From: JBDIVL01 sp039794405
GTDB taxonomy: Bacteria > Planctomycetota > Brocadiia > Brocadiales > Brocadiaceae
Direction: 5' to 3'
Assembly (NCBI GenBank): GCA_039794405.1
Contig: JBDIVL010000014.1
Location: 1 to 64,000, forward strand
Length of the DNA stretch: 64,000 bases
Below are positions 33,980 to 42,047 of this stretch, in pieces. Position 1 is the stretch's first letter. Every line of letters starts with the position of its first letter. Position numbers and translations under genes: made by a program. The notes under the pieces were generated by a model. That model did not search any database, was not told the origin of the DNA, and saw only the letters and a list, made by a program, of their open reading frames with translations.

Positions 33980-35026
33980 TTAATGTTTTCTTGTTCCGGC
34001 CCATTGGCTCCAGAATTTTTTAACTATTCCATCATCATCTTCGTCGTAGATTTCTCCCAGGATTTCCTCTAATATATCTTCTAAAGTTATAATTCCCACT
34101 GTTTGAGTACCTTGACGTACAATAGCCATATGAATTCGATTTGCCTGAAAATTCTTTAGTATTCTAAGGATGGATTCGTTTGTGTCTACGAAGTAAGGTT
34201 TACGAAGTAAGGTGGTTATAGAAAATTCTGTTTTTGTATCCATCATCGCTACAAATTCTTTCGTGTGAAGAATTCCAGCTACCTGCGGTTCTGCCTCATC
34301 TGATACGACAGGTAGTCGTGTATGCCCGCAGGCAATAATAGTCTTTAATATTTCCTCCTTACTCATAGAATAGCGAATTGTTACTACTTTAGAGAAAGGA
34401 AGCATGCTCTCTGATGTCCTTTTAAATCGGAGCGTAAATAAATTTAAAATGTAGTCTCTATGAAATGGATACAATGATTTTAGAGACAACTCCGATACCC
34501 CTTCATTTGAAGAGGGATTTGGGCGAATGCCTACCAGAGAAAGAAATCTTGTTGTTGATTGTTCAAGTATGTGAACGATGGGCATGGCTATTTTCGTCAT
34601 AAAGATTAGTAAGCGGCTGGAAGCCAGAGATACTTCTTCAGGATAACGGATTGCAATAGCTTTGGGGACCAGCTCACCGATAACAACAGTGAAGAAGGTA
34701 AATGGAATAACAAAGATGACAATCCCAAGAATTTCGACTAATGTGCCAGAAATATTTAAAAACTTCTGAAGAAACGGCAGGAAAGTTTCTTCAACCTCAG
34801 CGCCGCCCATTGCAGCTGAAGTGGCACCGATCAGGGTAATACCTATCTGAATTACAGCGAAAGTTCTTTCCGGCCGAGCTTTTAGGTTAATAAACGCTTT
34901 TGCCGAAGTGTTTCCTTTAGAAGCAATATCTCTTAAAAGCGAAACATTTGTTGAGGCAAATGCCATTTCAACACAGGAAAACACACCATTGAAAAGAAGC
35001 AAAACGATTACTATTATCCATTCCAT
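33980..35026 (-). CDS. CNNM/HlyC-CorC-family membrane protein with CBS pair
   Basis: A 348-residue protein. The N-terminal DUF21 domain has about four membrane helices (about 1-150: FSCVEMAFASTNVSLLRDIA, TFAVIQIGITLIGATSAAMG and VVIGELVPKAIAIRYPE). A CBS pair follows at about 215-330 (GHTRLPVVSDEAEPQVAGIL and IVRQGTQTVGIITLEDILEE). The C-terminal CorC_HlyC domain of larger relatives is missing. Proteins of this family are linked to Mg/Co or Na-coupled ion transport. ATG 35026 is chosen because membrane homology begins at MEWIIVIV; a GTG-started frame to 35092 adds an atypical stretch. Confidence 0.75.
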   Translation of the reverse strand: MEWIIVIVLLLFNGVFSCVEMAFASTNVSLLRDIASKGNTSAKAFINLKARPERTFAVIQIGITLIGATSAAMGGAEVEETFLPFLQKFLNISGTLVEILGIVIFVIPFTFFTVVIGELVPKAIAIRYPEEVSLASSRLLIFMTKIAMPIVHILEQSTTRFLSLVGIRPNPSSNEGVSELSLKSLYPFHRDYILNLFTLRFKRTSESMLPFSKVVTIRYSMSKEEILKTIIACGHTRLPVVSDEAEPQVAGILHTKEFVAMMDTKTEFSITTLLRKPYFVDTNESILRILKNFQANRIHMAIVRQGTQTVGIITLEDILEEILGEIYDEDDDGIVKKFWSQWAGTRKH

Positions 35027-35312
35027 AGAGTAATATTTATATTTAATTAATACGATTAATAAGAATTGAGCAACCTGGCGCGGCATAGCCACAACTAATC
35101 TGAAAAATTGGAAGTTGTGGATTTAAGATTATAAGATATAAGACTAAAAATTACTTACAACTTAAATTTTAATAATAACATAAAAAATTTTTAAATGCCA
35201 TAGTGAAAACGATGAAACAACATGCACATTGGAGTTTTTTTCATAATAATACACCATATCAAGGATTTTGACCGCGTCGTGCAAATTATGATCGAAGTAG
35301 CCCAAAAAACAT

Positions 35313-35339
35313 TAAATTATTTCAGAAATGTGCCGATAT
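35313..35339 (+). promoter_or_regulatory. Sigma-28 (FliA) promoter upstream of flgM
   Basis: TAAA at 35313-35316 and GCCGATAT at 35332-35339 are separated by exactly 15 bases, the canonical spacing and near-canonical sequence of flagellar sigma-28 promoters. It lies ~100 bases upstream of the flgM start. The rest of the 35027-35442 gap shows nothing else I can identify. Confidence 0.75.
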
Positions 35340-35442
35340 AAATATATAGAAATAGCTAAATAAGATGGAAAATGAATAAGAATATGCTATATAATAATTA
35401 ACAGTAAGTTATCGTTTCCTTTCTGGGGGATTTTAAATATCA

Positions 35443-35775
35443 ATGGAAAACATTTCTAAGATTTCTCTAAATACTACTAAAATTGCTCGTACAAACCATG
35501 TTGATAAAGATCAGGCACGTGTAGGGACAGAGAAAAACAATAGACCTGTTCATGTGGGATCCGACACTATAGATATTTCAAAAGAAACAAAAGACTTTAT
35601 TCAGATGGTTGCTAATCTGAAGACTGCTGTAAATGAAATACCTGATGTTAGGATGGAAAAGATAGAAGAAGTGAAAACAAAATTAAAGGATGGTTTTTAT
35701 GATAAACCGGAAGTAATGGATGAGGTGGCAGGCAAGATTATAGATGCCTTTGGTATCAAGGAGCAGGAACCGTAA
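35443..35775 (+). CDS. flgM: FlgM anti-sigma-28 factor
   Basis: A 110-residue protein. The C-terminal sigma-binding region of FlgM is recognisable (IPDVRMEKIEEVKTKLKDGF and YDKPEVMDEVAGKIIDAFG, about 66-104), and the N-terminus is the usual unstructured, polar stretch. FlgM holds FliA inactive until the hook is complete and FlgM is exported. Its promoter is a sigma-28 site, the expected feedback. No fliA gene is in the window. Confidence 0.85.
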   Translation: MENISKISLNTTKIARTNHVDKDQARVGTEKNNRPVHVGSDTIDISKETKDFIQMVANLKTAVNEIPDVRMEKIEEVKTKLKDGFYDKPEVMDEVAGKIIDAFGIKEQEP

Positions 35776-35782
35776 TTATACT

Positions 35783-35986
35783 ATGCTTGATGATAAGGCA
35801 ACAGAAAATAAAAGAATCCCAAAACGCTTTATAGGTATTAAGTTTGAGTGTTGTCAGGTCTACACACGAATATATCCGAATAAGCAAGAAACAGCATACG
35901 AGGGAAGATGTCCAAAGTGCCTAAGGAAAGTATCCATGAAAATACAGAAGGACGGTGTCAATTGTAGGTTTTTTTCAGCATCATAA
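35783..35986 (+). CDS. Small cysteine-rich zinc-ribbon-like protein
   Basis: A 67-residue protein with cysteines in the order CC...CPKC...C (about residues 23, 24, 43, 46, 60), able to form a zinc ribbon. It starts 7 bases after flgM, so it is probably co-transcribed from the sigma-28 promoter and ends at the terminator 36035-36080. I do not recognise a family. Confidence 0.55.
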   Translation: MLDDKATENKRIPKRFIGIKFECCQVYTRIYPNKQETAYEGRCPKCLRKVSMKIQKDGVNCRFFSAS

Positions 35987-36034
35987 TTTATTCTTATATT
36001 TCGGTTTGGTTAGGCAGTTATGAAAGCCTTGAGA

Positions 36035-36080
36035 GCCTGTTGATTTGTATGGTGTTAAATACAGATTAACAGGCTTTTTT
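36035..36080 (+). terminator. Rho-independent terminator after the flgM operon
   Basis: GCCTGTTGATTTGTAT (36035-36050) pairs with ATACAGATTAACAGGC (36059-36074) with two mismatched or wobble positions across an 8-base loop. TTTTTTATTTTT follows. This is a strong intrinsic terminator. Confidence 0.85.
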
Positions 36081-36128
36081 ATTTTTATTAAGTTTTTGTA
36101 TAATTTTTGGCTGGGGGTAATAACGCAT

Positions 36129-37304
36129 TTGAAGATATATCAAAAATTAATAGTATTGTTGATTATTTTTTCAATGGCAATGGCGAGTGTTGCATATGGA
36201 AAGGACCGAAAGTTGGAAGTTATCATTTTTCCGTTTAAAAACTATTGGGACTTGAATTACCCTATCCAGGGAGCTGAAGATATAATACGGAGTGAGCTGT
36301 TTCGCTCTGGATATTTTATAGTGGCAGAACAAGAACGTACCTATAAATTTATGAGAGAAGCTGTGTTGAGCAACTTCATAAAGATTGAAAATGTAGATGT
36401 AGAAACCGCAGCGCCCAAAGCAGACATTGTTGATTTGTTTGCTCATGTTCAACTGAAGGTAGTTATGCAGGTTGCTGAAAAGATGAAGGCTGATTTTGCG
36501 ATTAAAGGGACACTTACTCAATTTGGAGAAAAGTTTCGGGCAGATTTGGAAGTTATAAATGTAAAAGAGAAGAAGACAGAAACGGTATTGGTGGGTGAAA
36601 GTGAGTTAAAGGAGAAAATCCCCGAAATGTTAGAACAACTTTCACAACAGATTGTTAATGTATGTAAAAGTGCATGGATGAAAGAAGATATTAACAATAT
36701 ACAGAGCGGTTACCAACAGGGAAAATTGACTTATGAAAAGGCAATAGAAGGATTAAAAAAACTTTCTGCTGAAATGCCGGAAGTATTTGTAATCCATTGT
36801 ATAACATTTTCCTATTATTTAGGACGCCCAGAAATGATAAACAATTTGATTGAAGAAGGAGAAAAGGTAATACATTTGTTCAATGCTAACCAGGAAGAGG
36901 ATGTGAGATGCCTGTCCTCATTGGGCATCGACCCCTTTTATGAATTAGCAAATGCTTATATTCTCATGGAGAAATTGGATAATGCAATAGAAGTTTATAA
37001 TCGGGCAATACTGGTATATCCCATGAACCATATAAAATACTATAAGCAATTAGGGTCGTTATATAAAATAGAAGGTAAAATTGATGCCTCTATTGATGCT
37101 CTCAAACAAGTATTGAAATTGGATCCACCAGATTATGAAACGAGGCTGAAACTTGCCTCTCTCTATGAGACAAAAGGGGAAATATCGGATGCCCTTGAAC
37201 AATATCAGTATTGCCTAAAATATGCAAAAAATTCTGAAGAAAGCTCGAAGATAAAAGAAATCATCAAGTGCCTGCCGTTACAGGCGGAGGTCCATAATAA
37301 GTAA
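36129..37304 (+). CDS. Exported CsgG/FlgO-like domain plus TPR protein
   Basis: About 391 residues from TTG 36129, which gives a normal signal peptide (LKIYQKLIVLLIIFSMAMAS...AYG). GGGGGT lies ~10 bases upstream. The longer frame to 36045 would start inside the terminator hairpin. Residues ~25-185 resemble a CsgG/TolB-N-like envelope domain (VIIFPFKNYWDLNYPIQGAE, ADFAIKGTLTQFGEKFRADL). Residues ~270-385 carry TPRs (KLDNAIEVYNRAILVYP, KIDASIDALKQVLKLDP). It could support the flagellar envelope structures encoded downstream; role unproven. Confidence 0.6.
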   Translation: MKIYQKLIVLLIIFSMAMASVAYGKDRKLEVIIFPFKNYWDLNYPIQGAEDIIRSELFRSGYFIVAEQERTYKFMREAVLSNFIKIENVDVETAAPKADIVDLFAHVQLKVVMQVAEKMKADFAIKGTLTQFGEKFRADLEVINVKEKKTETVLVGESELKEKIPEMLEQLSQQIVNVCKSAWMKEDINNIQSGYQQGKLTYEKAIEGLKKLSAEMPEVFVIHCITFSYYLGRPEMINNLIEEGEKVIHLFNANQEEDVRCLSSLGIDPFYELANAYILMEKLDNAIEVYNRAILVYPMNHIKYYKQLGSLYKIEGKIDASIDALKQVLKLDPPDYETRLKLASLYETKGEISDALEQYQYCLKYAKNSEESSKIKEIIKCLPLQAEVHNK

Positions 37305-37601
37305 TTGTAGTGGTATATTGTTTGCGATTATTTTACCACATATTGCAAGGCATGAGAGCTTTAGAGAAGCTTTTTAAATTATTGTTCCTTGTGTATCCAT
37401 GGAAATTGCTCATTATTTTGTTCTATTACTGATGCCAGGTACTGTGATACCTGTAAGTTAACAGGGGGTTATGAAAAGATTTTAACTATGATAAAGTGTT
37501 GAATATTTCAACGGGCTATGTTAGTCTTCTAGACAGTTTTAAAATTAAACATTTCTGGAGGTATTACGTTAATCACTTCTGTACAAAGTGGGGGGAAGTA
37601 A
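37305..37601. other. Regulatory-size gap before the NtrC-type regulator
   Basis: About 297 bases with no gene. I see no convincing sigma-54 or sigma-28 site. GGGGGGAAG lies close before the next ATG as its ribosome binding site. Confidence 0.4.
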
Positions 37602-39005
37602 ATGGCATCAAAAGGGATAATTCTTGTTGTAGATGATGAAGAGACGATTCGGCTTTCAATAAGAGAGTTTTTGGATGGGCAAGGGTATGAAGCCATTATA
37701 GCAGAAACTTGTGAGCGAGCATTGGAAAAAATACATGAGTATTTACCTGATTTAATACTCCTGGATTTGAGGTTGCCCAATATGGGTGGTATAGAACTTC
37801 TTGAGAAAGTTAAGGCAAAAGATCCCAATATATTGATGATTGTTATGACGGGGTACGGAAGTATTGATTCCGCAGTAGAGGCAATGAAGATGGGGGCATA
37901 CGACTATTTAGAAAAACCTTTTAAGACAGAACATTTAAAATTAATTATTGAAAAGGCACTGAGTACACAAGCGTTAAGGCGTGAAGTGCTGGAACTGCGA
38001 GCGCAGCAGTGGACTTTTGCTGATGAACCGGAAGGTGTAATTATCGGGAGCAGTCAGCAGATGAAGGAGATTTATAACCTTATCAAACAAGTGGCCAAGA
38101 GTCCCTCAACGACGGTATTGATACAGGGGGAGAGTGGTACAGGAAAGGAACTTGTGGCAAGGGCTATTCACCGCTTAAGTTCACGTAAGAACGGGCGATT
38201 TGTAGATATAAATTGTGCTGCCCTCACGGAAAGTCTTCTCGAAGCAGAATTATTTGGATATGAAAAGGGCTCTTTTACCGGTGCGGTTGCAACAGGCAAG
38301 CCTGGTTTATTTGAAGTTGCCGATAAGGGGACTATCTTTTTGGATGAAATAGGTGAGATGGGGATTGCATTGCAGGCAAAACTCCTGCGGGTACTACAGG
38401 AAAGGCAGTTTAAGCGGGTTGGCGGAATTAATGATATTAAAATTGACGTGAGGGTTATTGCATCAACAAATCGGAACTTAGAAAAAGAAGTGGAATCCGG
38501 TAATTTTAGAAAAGACCTTTTTTTCAGACTGAAGGTACTTCCCATATACGTTCCGCCTTTAAGAGAAAGAAAGGACGACATTCTGGTTCTGGTAAAGCAT
38601 TTTGTACACAAATACAATAACGAACTTAATAAAAATGTTCATCATATACCTTCAGATACAGAAGAGTTACTTTTGGAATATCACTGGCCCGGGAATATCC
38701 GCGAGTTAAAAAATGTAATTGAACGGGCGGTATTAATTGCAGGCGGTGATACACTATTGCCGGAACTGGTTGTTACTATTGATCCGGAAAAAAAAGCAGA
38801 TGCAAGTGACGTTCATGTAAGCAATAACGGAGAAAGTGGAGAAGATCTAAACATTCGTTCACTCGCGAATATTGAAAAACAACATATTCAAAAGGTTCTC
38901 AACGAGACTTCCTGGCGGAGAACTGAAGCAGCCAAGATACTCGGTATTAATAGAACAACGTTATATAATAAAATAAGAGAATATGGCCTTACCCAATCAA
39001 GCTAG
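37602..39005 (+). CDS. NtrC-family sigma-54-dependent response regulator
   Basis: A 467-residue protein. Receiver domain (1-120, phospho-Asp55 in LILLDLRLP), AAA+ domain with Walker A GESGTGKE (176-183), the sigma-54-contact loop GSFTGA (223-228, a Ser variant of GAFTGA), Walker B TIFLDEIGE, and a Fis-type helix-turn-helix at the end (AAKILGINRTTLYNKIREYG). It should activate sigma-54 promoters on phosphorylation. No kinase is adjacent; the flagellar FleS-like kinase at 45378 or the hybrid kinase at 31706 could serve. Confidence 0.9.
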   Translation: MASKGIILVVDDEETIRLSIREFLDGQGYEAIIAETCERALEKIHEYLPDLILLDLRLPNMGGIELLEKVKAKDPNILMIVMTGYGSIDSAVEAMKMGAYDYLEKPFKTEHLKLIIEKALSTQALRREVLELRAQQWTFADEPEGVIIGSSQQMKEIYNLIKQVAKSPSTTVLIQGESGTGKELVARAIHRLSSRKNGRFVDINCAALTESLLEAELFGYEKGSFTGAVATGKPGLFEVADKGTIFLDEIGEMGIALQAKLLRVLQERQFKRVGGINDIKIDVRVIASTNRNLEKEVESGNFRKDLFFRLKVLPIYVPPLRERKDDILVLVKHFVHKYNNELNKNVHHIPSDTEELLLEYHWPGNIRELKNVIERAVLIAGGDTLLPELVVTIDPEKKADASDVHVSNNGESGEDLNIRSLANIEKQHIQKVLNETSWRRTEAAKILGINRTTLYNKIREYGLTQSS

Positions 39006-39092
39006 GTGAATTGAACAATAGTATTCAGTATTACGTTCAAGACAGTTGAAGCATGTAACATACGTTGCTTTTCTCCATAGTATGAGAGTGTT

Positions 39093-40628
39093 ATGAAAAA
39101 AAGGATTTTGTTGGTAGACGACGAGGAAACATTACGGTGGACTTTGCATGAAGCCCTGGTAGAAGAGGGCTATGATGTAGAAAATACCAATGATAGCATT
39201 GAGGCCCTGGAGTTGGTTAAAAAGGCTCATTATGATTTAGTAATCAGTGATTTAAAGATGCCTATAATGGGTGGATTGCAATTGATTGCTGAAATAAAAA
39301 AGATCCATCCAGATATGAAGACTATCGTTATTACTGCTTATGGTTCGGTAGAAACGGTAATTGAAGCCATGCGTCTTGGAGTAGCAGATTTTATAACCAA
39401 GCCATTTAAAATTGAACAGATAAAACGTATCATTCATAAAATTTTGAATAACACTTTGGCAACAAACAATGATGCGGAAGACATAAAGAATAACGAAGGA
39501 TTAAAGATAGAATATGATGATTTGTGCAGACAGGAAGACTCCTGTTTTATCACAAAGGATACGACAGGAATCTCAAACCATACATTTTGTGATTTTGTTG
39601 AAATAGGTAAAATAAGAGCAATCCTTTTTGGATGCGTTTCCGAAGAGATACCTATAAAAAATTTGGATGTTATGGTTAAGACGATCTTCCGTTACATATT
39701 GCATATAAGTAAATCCCCTGCTATTTTGCTCAAGGAAATTAACCAGCATCTCTGTAAGAATATTTTCAAACGGTTCCCCATTTCACTCGCTTGTATCGTT
39801 ATAGATAAACAAGGACAATCGCTTCATTACTCAATCTATGGAAGAGAATTCGTGTGTTTATTGAATTTGCCGGATAAAGGAGTGAAAGTCTTAGAAGCAC
39901 ATCCTTTTCCTTTGAATATGTTCCCAGGATTAATGGTTATAGAGAGTACGGTACCATTTTTACCGGATAATAAATTGGTTTTGGTGTGTAACAGTTTATT
40001 ATCAGAAGGCTTACGAGAAGGGACAATTACTCAGGATAGACTCAGAGAGGCAGTATTGCAGGTAAGCACCGCAAATTGTGAAAATATGGCAAAGGGGATT
40101 AAATTTCAAATAGAAGAAATTGATAAATTTATTGAAAAAAGAGGTTGTACAGTAATGGTCTTGAACCTTGAATATCGTGTATGTACATTACCATTGGAGG
40201 ATGTGGTATCTATCGAAATGCCGATTAATAATTATGAGAAGGTGTTTGAATTATTTGATAAGAAACTATCAACCCTTGTTATTGATAATTTTCGGAGATA
40301 TGAGATTATTACATCTATTAATGAGGCAATTTTGAATGCGGCATTGTTTGCATATAAACAGAATGAAAAGGGAGAAATTCTGTTAAAATTTTTTAAATTA
40401 GGCGATGAGGTTATTATTGAGGTTCGCGATTATGGTTCCGGTTTTGATATGAAAGCTTATGCGGAACCCGACTTGACGTTATATGATGATTTAACAAAAA
40501 AAAGCGGTAGGGGGATATTTATTATGAGACAATTAATGGATAGGGTAATTATACAATCTTTTAAGGATGTAGGAACCACGGTTCATATGGCAAAGCGAGT
40601 ATCTTGTGATGAAAATTCAGAAATATGA
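39093..40628 (+). CDS. Receiver-plus-HATPase regulatory protein with degenerate phosphatase-like centre
   Basis: A 511-residue protein. Receiver domain (1-125, phospho-Asp53 in LVISDLKMP). The central region (~160-360) faintly resembles a SpoIIE/PP2C phosphatase but lacks recognisable metal-binding Asp-Gly motifs (IRAILFGCVSEE stands where DVSGHG would be expected). The C-terminal RsbW-like ATPase (~390-505) has NEAILNAALFA, VRDYGSGFD and KSGRGIFIMRQLMD. The plan suggests a response-regulated anti-sigma-type kinase. The last 20 bases overlap the STAS gene at 40609, its probable substrate. Confidence 0.75.
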   Translation: MKKRILLVDDEETLRWTLHEALVEEGYDVENTNDSIEALELVKKAHYDLVISDLKMPIMGGLQLIAEIKKIHPDMKTIVITAYGSVETVIEAMRLGVADFITKPFKIEQIKRIIHKILNNTLATNNDAEDIKNNEGLKIEYDDLCRQEDSCFITKDTTGISNHTFCDFVEIGKIRAILFGCVSEEIPIKNLDVMVKTIFRYILHISKSPAILLKEINQHLCKNIFKRFPISLACIVIDKQGQSLHYSIYGREFVCLLNLPDKGVKVLEAHPFPLNMFPGLMVIESTVPFLPDNKLVLVCNSLLSEGLREGTITQDRLREAVLQVSTANCENMAKGIKFQIEEIDKFIEKRGCTVMVLNLEYRVCTLPLEDVVSIEMPINNYEKVFELFDKKLSTLVIDNFRRYEIITSINEAILNAALFAYKQNEKGEILLKFFKLGDEVIIEVRDYGSGFDMKAYAEPDLTLYDDLTKKSGRGIFIMRQLMDRVIIQSFKDVGTTVHMAKRVSCDENSEI

Positions 40629-40995
40629 GAGAGAAAAGGCAGCAATATTACTCCTTAAAGGGAATCTGATTTACGAAGGAATGGATGAACTTGAAATACT
40701 CTTTAAGACATTAATAGATGATGCTCAATACGTTATACTTAATCTTACACATACGAAGTTCCTTTCGGGAAAGGGATTGGGTATATTGGCATTTTATGCA
40801 AAAATTTTTAGAGAGAAACATGGAGGTTTGAAACTTACTCATGTGAATGAGAATATTAAAAAGTTATTTCATATTACCGGTTTCATGAAGATTGTTGAAA
40901 TATTTGAGGATGATAATGCCGCACTCGCAAGCTTAGGGCCTCAACTTGGGAAATTAGAAAAAATGCTTTTGTGGTCGAAAGAAAGTTTTACTTAG
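40609..40995 (+). CDS. STAS-domain anti-sigma factor antagonist
   Basis: A 128-residue STAS protein: AAILLLKGNLIYEGMDEL, then the helix-cap region HTKFLSGKGLGILAFYAKIF with the phosphorylatable Ser (about residue 57), and KLTHVNENIKKLFHITGF. Its ATG lies within the end of the upstream ATPase gene, marking tight translational coupling, as in RsbV-RsbW or SpoIIAA-SpoIIAB partner switches. The target sigma factor or effector is not identified. The flagellar setting suggests motility control. Confidence 0.85.
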   Translation: MKIQKYEREKAAILLLKGNLIYEGMDELEILFKTLIDDAQYVILNLTHTKFLSGKGLGILAFYAKIFREKHGGLKLTHVNENIKKLFHITGFMKIVEIFEDDNAALASLGPQLGKLEKMLLWSKESFT

Positions 40996-41124
40996 AATTT
41001 GTAACTGCTTAGGTTCTGAATTGGAAAGAAACAAAGATCGAAAGGCTTGCAGAAAGGAAAACAACCAGCCGCCAACCTGATAACCTGAGTAGTTACGAGA
41101 ACTTTTTGTAAGGTACATGCAAAT

Positions 41125-42024
41125 ATGCCTAATTTAGGAAAACAGGATCAGTCACAATTAACAGAAACAACTGAACAAATCTCTGAAATATCGAATGAAA
41201 CAAGCAGCAAACCGGAGCAGAGAAGACTCTTAATACCCAAGATGAATATTTCTAAAATTATATTATTGTTTCGGCAATATGGGATTTCAGTTGCCATAAA
41301 CCTTGTAATCCTGGGTGCAGTTTGTTTTTTATTCTTCGTTCAGAAGGATTGGATCAAAGGGGGGAATAAAGTTATTGGACGGATAGTTGAAGAAAAGGTA
41401 AAGGAAACCCTAAAGAACATAAATTTAGATAGTGGCGTAGCCGAAACTCCAGGTCAGAATGGAATGAAAACCGGGGAAGGTGGTCTTTCGAAACAAAACG
41501 GTGAAATGAAAAAGATCGGTTTAGAGGTTAAGGTAAATATTGAAGAGCCAGATAATTCCAAATACATAATTGAGGCAAATAGGGTATATGAACAGGGGGA
41601 TTTTGAAAAGGCCGCAGCCCTCTACGAAAAAGGATTAGATAAATCAATGCCTTTTTTAAATGAGGACTTTGTTGTGTATCGCTTAGGGGATTGTTATCTG
41701 AGGTCCGGAAAATTTGAGGAAGCACTAAAAGTATTTCAAACTTTAAATAATGACTATATTAACACTCCCTATCAATTTAAAAGCCGATTAAAAATGGGAG
41801 AATGCTATGCGGGGATGGGTGAATTCAAAAAAGCGAGAAAAACGCTATACACAATCGTTGCACAGGAAGGAAAATGCTACTCAGAGGATGACAAGTCAGC
41901 GGTTGTAGATTCCTATTTTAAGATAGCAGATTATTACATGGAAGAGGCCAAAAAACTTCATGCAGCGGTTCCTGTAGGAACCAGTAGTTCGGCTCAAGGT
42001 TTGGATTTAAAGCATGTCCCTTGA
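41125..42024 (+). CDS. Inner-membrane TPR protein
   Basis: A 299-residue protein with a polar N-terminus, one membrane helix (about 51-72, ISVAINLVILGAVCFLFFV), a linker, then TPRs (about 148-285: EANRVYEQGDFEKAAALYEKG, LGDCYLRSGKFEEALKVFQT, MGECYAGMGEFKKARKTLYT). It faces the periplasm if the single helix is N-in. It precedes a larger TPR protein with only ~25 bases between. Together they could form a motility-linked envelope scaffold; not a recognised named protein. Confidence 0.6.
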   Translation: MPNLGKQDQSQLTETTEQISEISNETSSKPEQRRLLIPKMNISKIILLFRQYGISVAINLVILGAVCFLFFVQKDWIKGGNKVIGRIVEEKVKETLKNINLDSGVAETPGQNGMKTGEGGLSKQNGEMKKIGLEVKVNIEEPDNSKYIIEANRVYEQGDFEKAAALYEKGLDKSMPFLNEDFVVYRLGDCYLRSGKFEEALKVFQTLNNDYINTPYQFKSRLKMGECYAGMGEFKKARKTLYTIVAQEGKCYSEDDKSAVVDSYFKIADYYMEEAKKLHAAVPVGTSSSAQGLDLKHVP

Positions 42025-42047
42025 ATGGAGGTTCGTTTCGTAGAGAA

